Assembly (NCBI GenBank): GCA_013215145.1
Contig: JABSRP010000023.1
Span: 62,001-126,000, forward strand
DNA length: 64,000 bases
Origin: Pseudobacteriovorax sp.
GTDB lineage: Bacteria > Bdellovibrionota_B > Oligoflexia > Oligoflexales > Oligoflexaceae
Direction of reading: 5' to 3'
Positions 1 to 9,309 of the stretch are shown piece after piece (the first letter of the stretch is position 1; each line of letters opens with the position of its first letter). The notes under the pieces are model-generated. The model saw only the letters and a program-made list of their open reading frames with translations. It did no database searches and was not told the origin of the DNA. Both the position numbers and the translations under genes were made by a program.

Positions 1-2
1 TG

Positions 3-515
3 CTTAGCAAGAGTCTCGTCTATAATGAGCTGGCGACGATGAGCCACGCCTATCAGGCCTCCAGTAGACAAGACGCCGAGACCTTAGCTCATCTTGATCA
101 TCTATTGATGGCCACTAAGGAAACCAAGGAGCTTAGAGATGAGAGCCTTCAGATGGGTAAAGCCCTACAAAAGATGCTAAGGGAAACCCATCCCGAAATC
201 TGGTTAAGTCTCGAGACGTATTCATATGAAGTGCTCTTCGCCGAGTTCGTTCAGCAACAATCTGTTCCCATCGATGTGGCGCTAGCAGCATTTGTCTGGA
301 GCTGGCTGGAAAACCAAGTTATGGCAGCCACGAGACTTATTTCTATTGGACAAGTAGCTACCCAAAAGATTCTGGTTCAGTTTCAGCAAACCATTCCCTC
401 TTTGGTGACCCAAAGTCAGACCATTGGTGAGGACGACATTGGTTTTTCCTTGCCAAGTTTATTCTTTTCCAGCGCCTGTCATGAAAGTCAGTACAGTCGC
501 CTGTTTCGATCATAG
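3..515 (+). CDS. ureF: Urease accessory protein UreF (C-terminal part)
   Basis: The reading frame is already open at base 3, so the 5' end lies outside the window; about 170 residues are visible against the usual 220 or so. The helical sequence, with an ALAAFVWSWLENQV segment followed by a VATQKIL helix, matches the C-terminal half of UreF. This cytoplasmic helical protein works with UreD and UreG to deliver nickel to apo-urease and gates the UreG GTPase. The stop lies 9 bases before ureG, whose Shine-Dalgarno AGGAGG is in that gap, so the two genes are co-transcribed. The structural urease genes would be expected upstream. Confident family call, supported by the neighbour. Confidence 0.85.
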   Translation, partial: LSKSLVYNELATMSHAYQASSRQDAETLAHLDHLLMATKETKELRDESLQMGKALQKMLRETHPEIWLSLETYSYEVLFAEFVQQQSVPIDVALAAFVWSWLENQVMAATRLISIGQVATQKILVQFQQTIPSLVTQSQTIGEDDIGFSLPSLFFSSACHESQYSRLFRS

Positions 516-524
516 GAGGAACTT

Positions 525-1139
525 ATGAGTGATCATTTAAGAGTCGGAGTGGGAGGTCCTGTCGGATCAGGTAAGACCGCCCTAATTCGTAATCTCTGTA
601 TAAAATTGCGAGAAACCTATGACCTTGCGGTAGTTACCAACGACATCTATACCCGGGAGGACGCCCAGTTCTTGATTCATCATAAAGCCCTAGATGAAGA
701 TAGAATCGTCGGTGTCGAGACCGGCGGCTGCCCTCATACCGCCATCCGTGAAGACGCTTCAATGAATCTTCAGGCCATTGAAGACTTAGGAGAGAGATTG
801 CCGGGATTAGAGCTCGTATTTGTCGAAAGCGGTGGCGATAACCTCAGCGCCACCTTTAGTCCCGATCTTTCAGATCTCACAATTTACGTCATAGACGTCT
901 CAGCTGGTGACAAGATTCCGCGCAAAGGCGGTCCAGGGATCACACGGAGCGATCTGCTCGTGATTAACAAAACTGACTTAGCACCCCACGTAGGTGCGTC
1001 CCTTGAGATTATGAGGCGGGATGCTAAAGCCATGCGGGGAGATCGTCCGTTTGTGTTTGCCAACCAAAAAACCGGTGAAGGGATGGAAGAGATCTTGAAT
1101 TTTATTCAGCATAAGGGTTTGTTAAAACCTAAAGACTGA
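525..1139 (+). CDS. ureG: Urease accessory GTPase UreG
   Basis: A 204-residue protein of normal UreG length. It has the P-loop GPVGSGKT at residues 11-18, the nickel-binding CPH motif ([11 protein letters not shown], about residues 67-77), an ESGGDN switch segment and a base-recognition NKTD near residue 148. UreG is the SIMIBI-class GTPase whose hydrolysis drives nickel insertion into urease in a complex with UreF and UreD. It acts in the cytoplasm. It follows ureF in the same operon with a strong AGGAGG site. No ureD lies downstream, so ureG is probably the last gene of the urease cluster. Confidence 0.96.
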   Translation: MSDHLRVGVGGPVGSGKTALIRNLCIKLRETYDLAVVTNDIYTREDAQFLIHHKALDEDRIVGVETGGCPHTAIREDASMNLQAIEDLGERLPGLELVFVESGGDNLSATFSPDLSDLTIYVIDVSAGDKIPRKGGPGITRSDLLVINKTDLAPHVGASLEIMRRDAKAMRGDRPFVFANQKTGEGMEEILNFIQHKGLLKPKD

Positions 1140-1296
1140 AATCTAGACTGGGTGGTCGGGCTGCTGGCTGCCATACTGGGTGGCATTTGTCATGGTTTCT
1201 CCTGGTCCTTGGGAATTGTCCTCGATTTGTCCGGAATAATCTGCGACAACGGGGCTTGCATCTTTTCAGGTTCCCAACCCCGTCAGGAGAGTTCGA

Positions 1297-3849
1297 TTGC
1301 ACCGTCACTTGATCAGTACCTTATCCTTATCTTTGCTGGGAGGCTCTCAGCTTCTTGCTCAAACAGAAACCCGTCCCGACAGCGCCTTAGAAAGGCTGAC
1401 AGTCACCGGTAGCCGCATTGGATCATTTTCTCAGGAAAGCCCCCGCACCGTTATCCGTATCTCTCGGGAAGAGCTGGAGCAGAGCGGTTTAAAATCCTTA
1501 GGTGATATCCTCAATCGGTTGCCTCAGATGAGTTTTGGCTCGCAACCGGCTGGTCCATCTGATCAGGGTGCAGGGTTTCGTGGTGCGAATTTAAGAGGTC
1601 TTGGCATCGATAAAACTCTGGTCCTTGTTAACGGCCAAAGACTAGCGAAACACCCAGGCTTCAATGCTCCCGATTTGGATATTTTGCCCCTCTCGGCCAT
1701 CGAGTCTGTTGAAGTCCTGCTCACATCTGGCTCAGCGATATACGGCTCAGATGCCTTAGCTGGTGTCATTCAAATACGAACCAGGCAAAACGAAAGCCTG
1801 GGCTCGATCGGTGCTCAAATTGAGAGAACCGCCGCAGGCGGCTCGGAGCAAGAGCATCTGGAGGCTGTCTACGGGTACACGGGTGACAGGTGGAGCTCAC
1901 TCACGAGTTTCAATTACACGCAAAAGGGGGCTCTGCAGCAGACCGAGCGCTCCTGGTATGACATGTTCACGGCAAGCAATGGTGTTCCCACCTCTTACCA
2001 GCCTGATGGCGGAAGCTTTGTACCACTAGGTGGAGAGGAGGCGTGCCCAGGCCCTATTGTGCGTCGTTCCAATGGAGTTTTTTGCGGCTTTGATCTGCAA
2101 CCGTCCTTGTACTACCTGATTCCCGAGTCAAATGGCCGTTTGTTCCAAGATCTTAGCTACGAGGCATCAACTGATGTGACTGTGTTTCTGCGAGTGTTTG
2201 CCTCTCAACTCGATCAAGACCGCAGGGGGTTGGGAGCGCCCCTACGTGGCCGGCAAGTCGGCGTAACTCGTGTGGACCAGTTAGTCGATGAAGGGGTCCT
2301 GCCTGAGGATGTGAGAGGCCAAGACCTTAGTGTTCAAGGACGATTCGCCGATTTACCTCAAAAAAGTGAAAACCATCGCCAATCGTTATCGCTACTTCTT
2401 GGTTCCACAATAGATCTCGCTTCAGGAAACCAATTAGATATCAGCGTTTTTCGCAGCGACATCCTTCAGAAAAACGACTGGTCCCAGGGTTACTTCTTAA
2501 ACGATGTCATGAATGAGGCGATTTTTTCTGGCACCTACGATGTCTTTGCTCCTTTAGGAGAGAGAGGTGATTCCGGAGCGGAACGATCGCTTTGGTCTAA
2601 GCAGGAGGCGGAGATTACCGGAGCCGAAGCAGTGCTAAAGGGCAACTGGAATAGCTCTCTTTGGGCGGCCTCATGGGAGTACGCTGTGGGTACGGCCTAT
2701 CAAGAGGAAAGCTATGAGAAACAGTGCTCTCAAGAATTAGCGAACGGTGAGGTCTTTGCCTTGGGCTGTGGTCAGGGCGCAGGGGATCGCAGCTCAGCCG
2801 CGTTGTTTGCCGAGCTCAGCCTGAGTTGGGACCGCAGTCAACTAAGATTGGCAGGACGAGCCGATGATCATTCGGACTTTGGTTTGGCAGCCACGCCTAT
2901 GTTAGGGTACTCCTACAACGACCCCTCGGGCTTTTTTGCAGTGTTAAACTACAGTGAAGGCTTTAAGGCGCCAAACCTTTCGGAGCTATACGATGGTAGC
3001 GCGCGTTCCCAGACGGGAGAGATCGATTACCTTCGTTGCCGCCAAGCGCGAGAGGCAGGTGCGTCTGCAGAAGAATTAGAACTGCTCTGTGAAGAACCCG
3101 CTCAGTTTCAAGTCGTAACTGGCGGAAATGCAGAACTTAAAGAAGAGAACTCTCAGTCCTTGCTGCTAGGAGCCGGATACCAGCCATCAAAGGATTGGGG
3201 GCTAGCGCTTAACTACCAACGGATTGACGTTAGCAACGAGATTCGCTTCCCCGATATAGAGACCGTCCTATTGCAGGAGTCTCAGGGAGTCACAGTATCG
3301 GGAGTCGCCATTGAGCGAGATCCTGACAACGCCAGTGATCCTAACTCCCTGGTGTCCATTACCTCAGGTTATCTCAACCTTAGCCGTAGCGAGTTTCAAG
3401 GAATTGATGCCGCGGCCTTCGTACAAGGGGGCGATAGGCTTCGCTGGCGCTGGGATATGTCTGTGGCATATGTGCTAAGCTTTCGGAGTGAATTGCTGCC
3501 AGGTTCCGGGTTTGAGCAGCTGGTTGGCCAAGACCAAAGGCCTCGGTGGCGCTCGACTCAAGGATTGACCTTAGACTACAACAATCACCGACTTGCCTTA
3601 CAGCTCAACTCACTGGCTGGATATCGAAAAAATGATGTGACTGCGGGATCGGTAGGGGACTTTTCTACCTTAGATGGATCGTATCGTTGGTCTCTGCCCT
3701 ACGGTCTGTTGCTCACTATTAGCGGGCAAAACCTTTTGCGCAGCACCCCTCCTCAAGACACCACAGGTGGCAACGATCGTGGGATTGATGGCAGATTGTA
3801 TGACCCGAGGGGGACTCGATACGCCGTTGGTCTGAGCAAAACTTGGTGA
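1297..3849 (+). CDS. TonB-dependent outer-membrane receptor
   Basis: An 850-residue protein starting at TTG 1297 with CAGGAGA six bases upstream. A Sec signal peptide (MHRHLISTLSLSLLGGSQLLAQ) is followed by a TonB-box-like ERLTVTG segment. The plug domain covers about residues 45-165 (SLGDILNRLP, LRGLG, VLVNGQRL, ESVEVL, SAIYGSDALAGVI), and a long beta-barrel runs to the C terminus. Such receptors import ligands across the outer membrane using TonB/ExbBD energy; the substrate cannot be read from sequence. A cysteine-containing loop (CRQAREAGA...LLCEE, about residue 580) is unusual. It lies 150 bases behind ureG on the same strand, so a nickel-chelate ligand is conceivable but unproven. It ends in KTW instead of the usual terminal Phe. 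Confidence 0.92.
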   Translation: MHRHLISTLSLSLLGGSQLLAQTETRPDSALERLTVTGSRIGSFSQESPRTVIRISREELEQSGLKSLGDILNRLPQMSFGSQPAGPSDQGAGFRGANLRGLGIDKTLVLVNGQRLAKHPGFNAPDLDILPLSAIESVEVLLTSGSAIYGSDALAGVIQIRTRQNESLGSIGAQIERTAAGGSEQEHLEAVYGYTGDRWSSLTSFNYTQKGALQQTERSWYDMFTASNGVPTSYQPDGGSFVPLGGEEACPGPIVRRSNGVFCGFDLQPSLYYLIPESNGRLFQDLSYEASTDVTVFLRVFASQLDQDRRGLGAPLRGRQVGVTRVDQLVDEGVLPEDVRGQDLSVQGRFADLPQKSENHRQSLSLLLGSTIDLASGNQLDISVFRSDILQKNDWSQGYFLNDVMNEAIFSGTYDVFAPLGERGDSGAERSLWSKQEAEITGAEAVLKGNWNSSLWAASWEYAVGTAYQEESYEKQCSQELANGEVFALGCGQGAGDRSSAALFAELSLSWDRSQLRLAGRADDHSDFGLAATPMLGYSYNDPSGFFAVLNYSEGFKAPNLSELYDGSARSQTGEIDYLRCRQAREAGASAEELELLCEEPAQFQVVTGGNAELKEENSQSLLLGAGYQPSKDWGLALNYQRIDVSNEIRFPDIETVLLQESQGVTVSGVAIERDPDNASDPNSLVSITSGYLNLSRSEFQGIDAAAFVQGGDRLRWRWDMSVAYVLSFRSELLPGSGFEQLVGQDQRPRWRSTQGLTLDYNNHRLALQLNSLAGYRKNDVTAGSVGDFSTLDGSYRWSLPYGLLLTISGQNLLRSTPPQDTTGGNDRGIDGRLYDPRGTRYAVGLSKTW

Positions 3850-3936
3850 CGCTCACGAACAAAATAACTATATTTGAGTCACAGCTATGCTTTGGTTGCT
3901 CGTGTATCTGAGGCATCCTTCTAAGGATTTAAAATA

Positions 3937-4473
3937 ATGGCAGAGAATTCCAATAATCAGGAAAAGCCCTCAAAACGATCGAAAGCTATATTATGGCTCA
4001 GAGACGGGTTGATATTACTTTGTATTCTGGCGGCTGTGGAAGTCTGGCAGGGTTGGAATCACCCTAGAGAGCCTTTAGACTCCGACCTGCAGACTAAGGT
4101 CTATCCGACCTTACAAGAGCAAACGGCGGCTCTTTGGACGCCGGATAAGCCAGCCTTGGTTTATGCCTTTGCCCCTTGGTGCTCAGTTTGTCAAAACGAT
4201 GCTTCTGTGATTAATCCCTTCCTCGGTGATGAGCGCCTTCATGTTGTGTCTCTGGCCTTGAGCTGGGACGCAACCAAAGACCTCATTGATTTTCAGAAGG
4301 ATACTGGTTTGGCTAGTCCGATCCTGTTGGGTAGTGATGATGAGGTTCAAGCTCTTGGGTTGACAGCCTTCCCTAGCTATTACCTGATCGATAAAAATGG
4401 GGCGATTGTGCATTCTTGGTCGGGGTTTACGACCAGGGTTGGTCTTTGGCTTCGGATAAAAACTCTCCTATAA
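3937..4473 (+). CDS. Membrane-anchored thioredoxin-like disulfide protein
   Basis: A 178-residue protein with one N-terminal transmembrane segment (LRDGLILLCILAAVEVW, about residues 21-40) and a periplasmic thioredoxin fold. The redox motif is WCSVC (FAPWCSVCQN, about residues 86-92) and the cis-proline loop is FPSYYLID. This resembles ScsD/TlpA-type suppressors of copper sensitivity and periplasmic thiol reductants. It starts at ATG 3937 after AAGGATTT, 87 bases behind the TonB receptor and possibly co-transcribed. The C terminus is short for the family: the last helix stops at LRIKTLL. Whether it reduces or oxidises its partner cannot be told. Confidence 0.85.
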   Translation: MAENSNNQEKPSKRSKAILWLRDGLILLCILAAVEVWQGWNHPREPLDSDLQTKVYPTLQEQTAALWTPDKPALVYAFAPWCSVCQNDASVINPFLGDERLHVVSLALSWDATKDLIDFQKDTGLASPILLGSDDEVQALGLTAFPSYYLIDKNGAIVHSWSGFTTRVGLWLRIKTLL

Positions 4474-4580
4474 GAGGAAATGGCAATATACAGCTGTATT
4501 TTGACCTAGTTCCACCTAACTGTGTTCCAGTCTCTATGCTGCTTAAAACAGCAACTTTGAATTCCAAAGTGGCGATATTG

Positions 4581-4898
4581 TTATGCTGGTATGAAATTGG
4601 GGAATGGTTTTCCGCGCTCAGCGAGCTTGTCCAAGGTCTGGAAATCACAAATTTGACCCATTTGTTCCCAAATTTTTGCGACTACAGGATGCTGATGAGC
4701 CTGAGAAGATGACTCTTCATCGACCCATTCGAAAATCTCCAAGAGAGTACCATCCTCTGATTTACATAGGGTTGCTTTTCGCTTTGTCGCCAACTCTAGC
4801 TTTTGAAGGGTAGGTAAATGCTCCTTGACCAATTTCAATAGTGCGTGGTCTTTGCCTTCATGCGGCTTGTACATAGCAATTACGATTCTAGATTCCAT
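4581..4898 (-). CDS. Small ABM-type (antibiotic biosynthesis monooxygenase-like) protein
   Basis: A 105-residue single-domain protein with the ferredoxin-like alpha-beta pattern of the ABM/dimeric alpha-beta barrel family: an N-terminal strand RIVIAMYKPH, helix LLKLVKEHLPTLQKL, strand TLLEIFEWVD and helix HPVVAKIWEQM. Members act as small dimeric monooxygenases, or merely share the fold. It starts 12 bases after the stop of the ArsR gene on the same strand, so the pair is a two-gene operon whose expression is probably set by that regulator. Substrate unknown. Confidence 0.65.
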   Translation of the reverse strand: MESRIVIAMYKPHEGKDHALLKLVKEHLPTLQKLELATKRKATLCKSEDGTLLEIFEWVDEESSSQAHQHPVVAKIWEQMGQICDFQTLDKLAERGKPFPNFIPA

Positions 4899-4910
4899 CT
4901 CACGTTTCCT

Positions 4911-5213
4911 CTATTCAAAATAGTTAATCCACTTGCCTAGCGAATGTTTCAGTCTAGCGATATTCAATCTGTAGACTTGTTCGCGCCCTTTTCTTTCGAC
5001 ACTCACAAGACCAGCTGACTCTAGTTGCCGAAGGTGCCTAGTTGTCGTGGGCCAGCTACAAGAAAACCTCTTTGCAATCTCACCCGCAGTCATGACACCA
5101 CCGAGGGCGTTAAGCACAACTAAGATTTGTCTCCTCGAACAGTGCGCGAGCGCTTTGCAGACAACATCAATGTCTTCAAGTTCTTGTATTCCCTTGCCCA
5201 TCGCCACCTTCAT
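4911..5213 (-). CDS. ArsR-family winged-helix transcriptional regulator
   Basis: A 100-residue protein made almost entirely of a winged helix-turn-helix. KALAHCSRRQILVVL, the GEIAKRFSCSWPTTTRHLRQLESAGLV recognition region (about residues 46-72) and the wing VERKGREQVYRL are standard ArsR/SmtB signatures. No cysteine pair of the metal-sensing type is obvious in helix 3, so it may respond to something other than metal. It leads a two-gene operon with the ABM protein and is likely autoregulatory. The start could also be the ATG four codons further in. Confidence 0.88.
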   Translation of the reverse strand: MKVAMGKGIQELEDIDVVCKALAHCSRRQILVVLNALGGVMTAGEIAKRFSCSWPTTTRHLRQLESAGLVSVERKGREQVYRLNIARLKHSLGKWINYFE

Positions 5214-5710
5214 ATAGTTGGTACTCTTAGGAAAAATGTTTAGAAAATTCGCTAATTATTGCAAGTTTTATTTTGAAGGTGGCTGACAGGTTAAATTACA
5301 TATACAGTTCTTGTAAATTTAAAATACAGCCTGCAATTTTGTAAACTTTGTATAGAGCGCTAGCTTCTTCTAACCTTGGTTAAGCTCGCGATTCCTTGCC
5401 AACAAATTTGGCCCGTTTCATCCGTTGATATCCTAATGCGGGGACTTTGAGAAAAAACTAGACCCAAAAAAGAACTTCCTCACGATTAATATTAAAGGAC
5501 TCTTGTGTTGGGTAAAGTGAATTCTCATATAAAAATTGGTCATTGGGAAACCAACTTTCCGAGTAATCGAGACAGCGTGTTTCATGTATCCGAAAACAGT
5601 ATTGGTGTTTTGAAGCAGAATAAGTAGGGAGTAGCAAATTGTTATTGAATTCGAATGGTACATTGTTTATGCGTTCCGCAAGTTAAAAACAACATATAGG
5701 GAATGAATGA
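5214..5710. other. Intergenic region, about 500 bases
   Basis: An A+T-rich gap between the divergent ArsR operon and the exported protein at 5711. It should hold both promoters. No convincing coding frame, RNA gene or repeat was seen. A 76-codon open frame on the minus strand has no ribosome-binding site and no recognisable content. Confidence 0.5.
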
Positions 5711-6301
5711 ATGTTACAAAAGCTTGCTAAAGGTCTTTTATTTTCCGGAATTATACTGAGCAAACTTGGCTTTTCTCAGATAAATTGTGAAGATCCTAAT
5801 TCGATCGAGTCGAAGAAAGATTGGCTTTTCAGTGATTCAAAAGTATTTTCAAAACTTGTCGGTAGTTGGAAGGGTGAATGGCGCCGATATGATTCTAAGG
5901 GGGATTCCATTCCCTATATCATTAATGGCGAAGAAGTCTTAGTTAAAACGTCTATCCTTCATCAATCAATAGACAAAGAGAATAATCTTTGGCGGCAGAC
6001 TAACGTATACGATCAAGAAGATTTTTCTCGAAATTTTGTCGGACGAGTTCTTAAAGATGGTGGGGTGATTTTTCATAATTGTGCCGACGAAGGCTACGAG
6101 AGATTTGAAGCTGTCGCGCGTGAATACGGTGACTATCATATATTCTGGGTCGTGAAAAATATCGAGACCGGAATTGTGATCTATACGGAAGATATTTCTT
6201 TAACCACTGCCAATGAACGATCCCGAATCGGTCGGAGATATAACTACGCTAACGGCGAGTATGTTGGCCTTACAGTGATCCATGAAGAAAGAATTGATTG
6301 A
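5711..6301 (+). CDS. Exported protein of unknown family, lipocalin-like composition
   Basis: A 196-residue protein with an N-terminal signal sequence (KLAKGLLFSGIILSKLGFSQ) and a mature part rich in alternating beta-strands. It begins with a GSWKGEWRRYDSKGD segment like that opening many small calycin/DUF1579-type barrels, and several further strands follow (FVGRVLKDGGVIFHN, YHIFWVVKNIETGIVIYTEDISL). The start ATG 5711 follows TAGGGA. The gene stands alone. I do not recognise the family; a periplasmic lipid- or ligand-binding barrel is the best guess. Confidence 0.6.
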   Translation: MLQKLAKGLLFSGIILSKLGFSQINCEDPNSIESKKDWLFSDSKVFSKLVGSWKGEWRRYDSKGDSIPYIINGEEVLVKTSILHQSIDKENNLWRQTNVYDQEDFSRNFVGRVLKDGGVIFHNCADEGYERFEAVAREYGDYHIFWVVKNIETGIVIYTEDISLTTANERSRIGRRYNYANGEYVGLTVIHEERID

Positions 6302-6593
6302 ATATAGATACTTCTATCTAGTTTTTTGTAGAGGGACTGCCTGTTCAAAATAGGTAGTTTCTGCCCATTTGATTAAATTACACTGGCTTTATAGGAAATG
6401 GAAGAATACTATAAGCAGTCCTACTTTTGCTTCATCATTGTCAGGACCTGTGTAACCCACTAAACGAAACTATTCGGGACATCTACCAACCTGTATAATG
6501 CTCCACAACTCGTCCGAATCTACAATAGGAATAGGTCTGAGATTCGCCCCGAAAAACGTATTTCTTAAGTGACTTTAAACAAGGATAGTCATT

Positions 6594-7397
6594 ATGTATT
6601 GGAATTCTACCGTTCCTGAAATTAACGTTTCAGAATTTGAGGAGTCTTTGCAATTCTATCAGCAATCCCTTGGATTTGTGGTCCGTTACTTAAGATCAAA
6701 TCCCAATTTCGCCTATCTACAATTGGAAGATTGTCAACTGATGGTGGAAAGCGTCCATTCTAGGATGTGGAAAACAGCCCTTTTGGAAAAACCTTTTGGT
6801 CGAGGGATCAATATTCAATTTGAAATTCGGCAGTTTGAAGACTTGCTGGAAAAAATAGAAATCTCCAAAATGACCTTTTTCCAGAACCCTCAGATCGTAA
6901 GGTATGAAACTGGAAGTAAAACAGAAACAGCGGTTCGGGAGTTTTTGATACGGGATCCTGACGGATACATATTGCGATTTGTTGAAAAGCCTTTTCTACC
7001 AGATTCACCGGTTTCCGTTGAAGGTATCGATCATTTTGTCCTGACTGTTGGAAATATTAAAAAAACCATCGCTTTTTATCAATCGACCCTCGGAATGAAG
7101 CCTGTTGAATTTAAAAAGGGACGATGGGCTTTATTGTTTGGAAATCAAAAAATCAATTTACATGCTGCAGATAATATTCCAGATAAAAACGTGAAGAAAG
7201 CGACACCAGGCTCTGCTGATTTTTGTCTGACCACTTGGATACCGCTGGAAAGAGTCATCGAAAATTTGCAGCAGCTTAGTGTCCCTATAATTGAGGGTCC
7301 AGGACCAAGGACAGGTGCTTGTGAAGCCATTGAGTCAATATACATATGTGATCCGGACGAGAATTTGGTGGAAATTTGTCGCCCCACTTTGGAATAA
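6594..7397 (+). CDS. Two-domain VOC (glyoxalase/dioxygenase fold) protein
   Basis: A 267-residue cytoplasmic protein made of two vicinal-oxygen-chelate modules. Residues about 1-135 (LQFYQQSLGF, FAYLQLEDCQLMV, IRDPDGYILRFVE) resemble bleomycin-resistance-type domains. Residues about 138-267 (GIDHFVLTVGNI, FYQSTLGM, KINLHAAD, ICDPDENLVEICRP) resemble glyoxalase I. The second domain keeps a His-His-Glu metal triad (in IDHF, NLHA and LVEIC). The first lacks the leading His, so it may be structural only. It starts at ATG 6594 after AAGGATAG. Reaction unknown. Confidence 0.85.
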   Translation: MYWNSTVPEINVSEFEESLQFYQQSLGFVVRYLRSNPNFAYLQLEDCQLMVESVHSRMWKTALLEKPFGRGINIQFEIRQFEDLLEKIEISKMTFFQNPQIVRYETGSKTETAVREFLIRDPDGYILRFVEKPFLPDSPVSVEGIDHFVLTVGNIKKTIAFYQSTLGMKPVEFKKGRWALLFGNQKINLHAADNIPDKNVKKATPGSADFCLTTWIPLERVIENLQQLSVPIIEGPGPRTGACEAIESIYICDPDENLVEICRPTLE

Positions 7398-7499
7398 ATA
7401 GTTGGCATAAAACATTAAATGTACTAATCACAGAAAAAGTTTAAAAAAAGAGCACCAGCCCCGAAAGACTGCCGCCCGAATCATCTATCGTACAAGTTA

Positions 7500-9002
7500 T
7501 TAGAGTGATGGGTTAAGGCAAACACCAAAGGCCTCGTCATTTACCGGCCAGTAAGGCTTCCAGCCCGATAGGTTGTCTCTGACAACATTACAAATGGCAT
7601 CGGTGGAACTCTCAGCGGCAGAGCCCTCATTGGCGACCAGCAGTGCCTCTTTCAAAAAGTGAGACATGATTTGCCGGGGCCCATTGTCGGCTAGGTTAAG
7701 ATTGCTATCGGCTGCCGAAATCCAGTTGAGAAGTAGATCCCCTTTGACGAGGGAAGGGTCTTGAGTTACCGCAAACTCAAACATTTGATTGACTGTGTAG
7801 GCGATAACACCACCAAGCGAATGGGGCGATCGCAGGGAGAATTCGTCGCAACCGGCATCTGAGCTAGGGCCAAACCCGTTCGGTGCAGAGTCTTGATCGA
7901 AAATATAGTTCATGAAATTTGGCGTCCAATTTTTTTCTTTAAGCCAGCCAGCCATCTGTCTTGAGCCAGGATCTCGAATCCCTTGAAAGCAGGGAGCAGA
8001 TTCCAGTCCTAAAAATCTATCTCCAGAACTGAAGTATGCAAATAGATCAGCAAACGACTCATTTACTGCGCCAATCACAAGCATAGTATCAACCGCCGGT
8101 TTATCGCCATCAATCTCCTGTAGACTAAAAGTTTTCTTTAGGTCCAATTTTTGGTGGCGATGCTTACCTATGGTTGTCAAAGTCTTTGGGTTATTTTGCA
8201 ACATAGCTTTGTAGCCTAGTCTAGCCGAACCAAAAATTCTAGTTAGGCGAGAAGCAAAGACGTGGTGGCCGTACTCATGTCTGGCTACGAAAGGTTGAGT
8301 CCATAACGGTGCAGAATCTCCGATACGCGGCGCCGTTCCGGGCTTCGGGTGAGGCCAAATGGTTATGGTATAGGTGTCTTGTCCATCTATACTTTGAAAT
8401 GACCAAAAGGCATTGTAGACGTCGTCATTTTTTTGTCTTATCGGGGTTCGGGCATCGCTCGACGGTGGTAGTAAAGCGAGATCCTCGGGTCGTACACGAA
8501 GAAACGTTTCGCTTGTCGTTAATGGTAAAACGTCTAGGTTCACGCTAGGTAAGGTGACTCTGGTACTTGGGTTAAGACTATCGTGATATTTTTTCGACGC
8601 TGCTAGCTCACGGCCAAATAGATTGGCAACGCCATTAACTGTGTTGCCTTCAGCGTCCTCGTCGCATACTGTCAATCCTTTAATGTCGGATGCGATTTGA
8701 GAGTTTTCGCTGATAGAATGGAGAACAAGATCGTTGCCTTCAATCTTGAAGTCTATGGCTAATTGCTCTGAAACTTTGGTTCCTGTGAACGTTCTACTTA
8801 AACCTGTTAAATCGGTAAGACTAGCACAGTTTTTTTCGACTAAAGGCAAAATTTCGGCTTCGGCTATAACTTCCTCAGAGAACACTCCCTGAGTCTCGTA
8901 CCAAGGTTGGGCATTGACGACTTCTTTTTTGGTTTTTGTGCAGCTGCTTGCCATCAGTAGTATGGCCATACAGGTAAATAAGGAGGTGCTTTGGGGTTTC
9001 AA
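7500..9002 (-). CDS. Lipoprotein zinc metalloprotease, M4/gluzincin-like
   Basis: A 500-residue protein starting at TTG 9002 with GGAG six bases upstream. It has a lipoprotein signal with lipobox LMASSC and a mature N terminus at Cys21. The zinc motif HEYGHH lies at residues 242-247 (H242, E243, H246). About 75 residues later NESFADLFAYF matches the NE-x2-D third-ligand helix of thermolysin-type (M4) and fungalysin peptidases, and HSLGGVIAY further on is also M4-like. It is therefore probably an envelope-anchored zinc endopeptidase. The N-terminal 200 residues show no known propeptide. It stands alone on the minus strand, convergent with the VOC gene. Confidence 0.72.
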   Translation of the reverse strand: MKPQSTSLFTCMAILLMASSCTKTKKEVVNAQPWYETQGVFSEEVIAEAEILPLVEKNCASLTDLTGLSRTFTGTKVSEQLAIDFKIEGNDLVLHSISENSQIASDIKGLTVCDEDAEGNTVNGVANLFGRELAASKKYHDSLNPSTRVTLPSVNLDVLPLTTSETFLRVRPEDLALLPPSSDARTPIRQKNDDVYNAFWSFQSIDGQDTYTITIWPHPKPGTAPRIGDSAPLWTQPFVARHEYGHHVFASRLTRIFGSARLGYKAMLQNNPKTLTTIGKHRHQKLDLKKTFSLQEIDGDKPAVDTMLVIGAVNESFADLFAYFSSGDRFLGLESAPCFQGIRDPGSRQMAGWLKEKNWTPNFMNYIFDQDSAPNGFGPSSDAGCDEFSLRSPHSLGGVIAYTVNQMFEFAVTQDPSLVKGDLLLNWISAADSNLNLADNGPRQIMSHFLKEALLVANEGSAAESSTDAICNVVRDNLSGWKPYWPVNDEAFGVCLNPSL

Positions 9003-9309
9003 TGGTAGCTCCGCATTAGTTTGTTCGCAGGCAACATTGCCTGATCAGTGAATACTATAACAAAATAACTATTAAGTCAAGTTGATATTACGTGATATAG
9101 TTGAGTGAATACAGTGGTATACAGATTTTGTGGCGGTTTTTTTTGACATATTTTATGAAAAGATTTCACATAAAGCATTTTAATTCGTATCTTTATTTCA
9201 GATCATCTACTCTCATGCAAAGCTTCGATGGCAATCATATCGTTCAGAACTCAGGCGCGTTCGTCTGAGGCCTTTGACAAACCATATTAGCAGAAGATGG
9301 GAGTTTGCT
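9003..9309. other. Divergent intergenic region, about 300 bases
   Basis: The shared upstream region of the metalloprotease lipoprotein and the secreted hydrolase. It is A+T-rich, with a loosely repeated TGATAT element near 9085-9105. No gene or clear operator was seen. Confidence 0.45.

Noticed and set aside
1152..1412. Open frame between ureG and the TonB receptor with a hydrophobic start
   Set aside because: It overlaps the well-supported start of the receptor, has no ribosome-binding site and no recognisable content.
5433..5663. 76-codon open frame on the minus strand
   Set aside because: A+T-rich intergenic sequence without ribosome site or signal-like or domain-like features.
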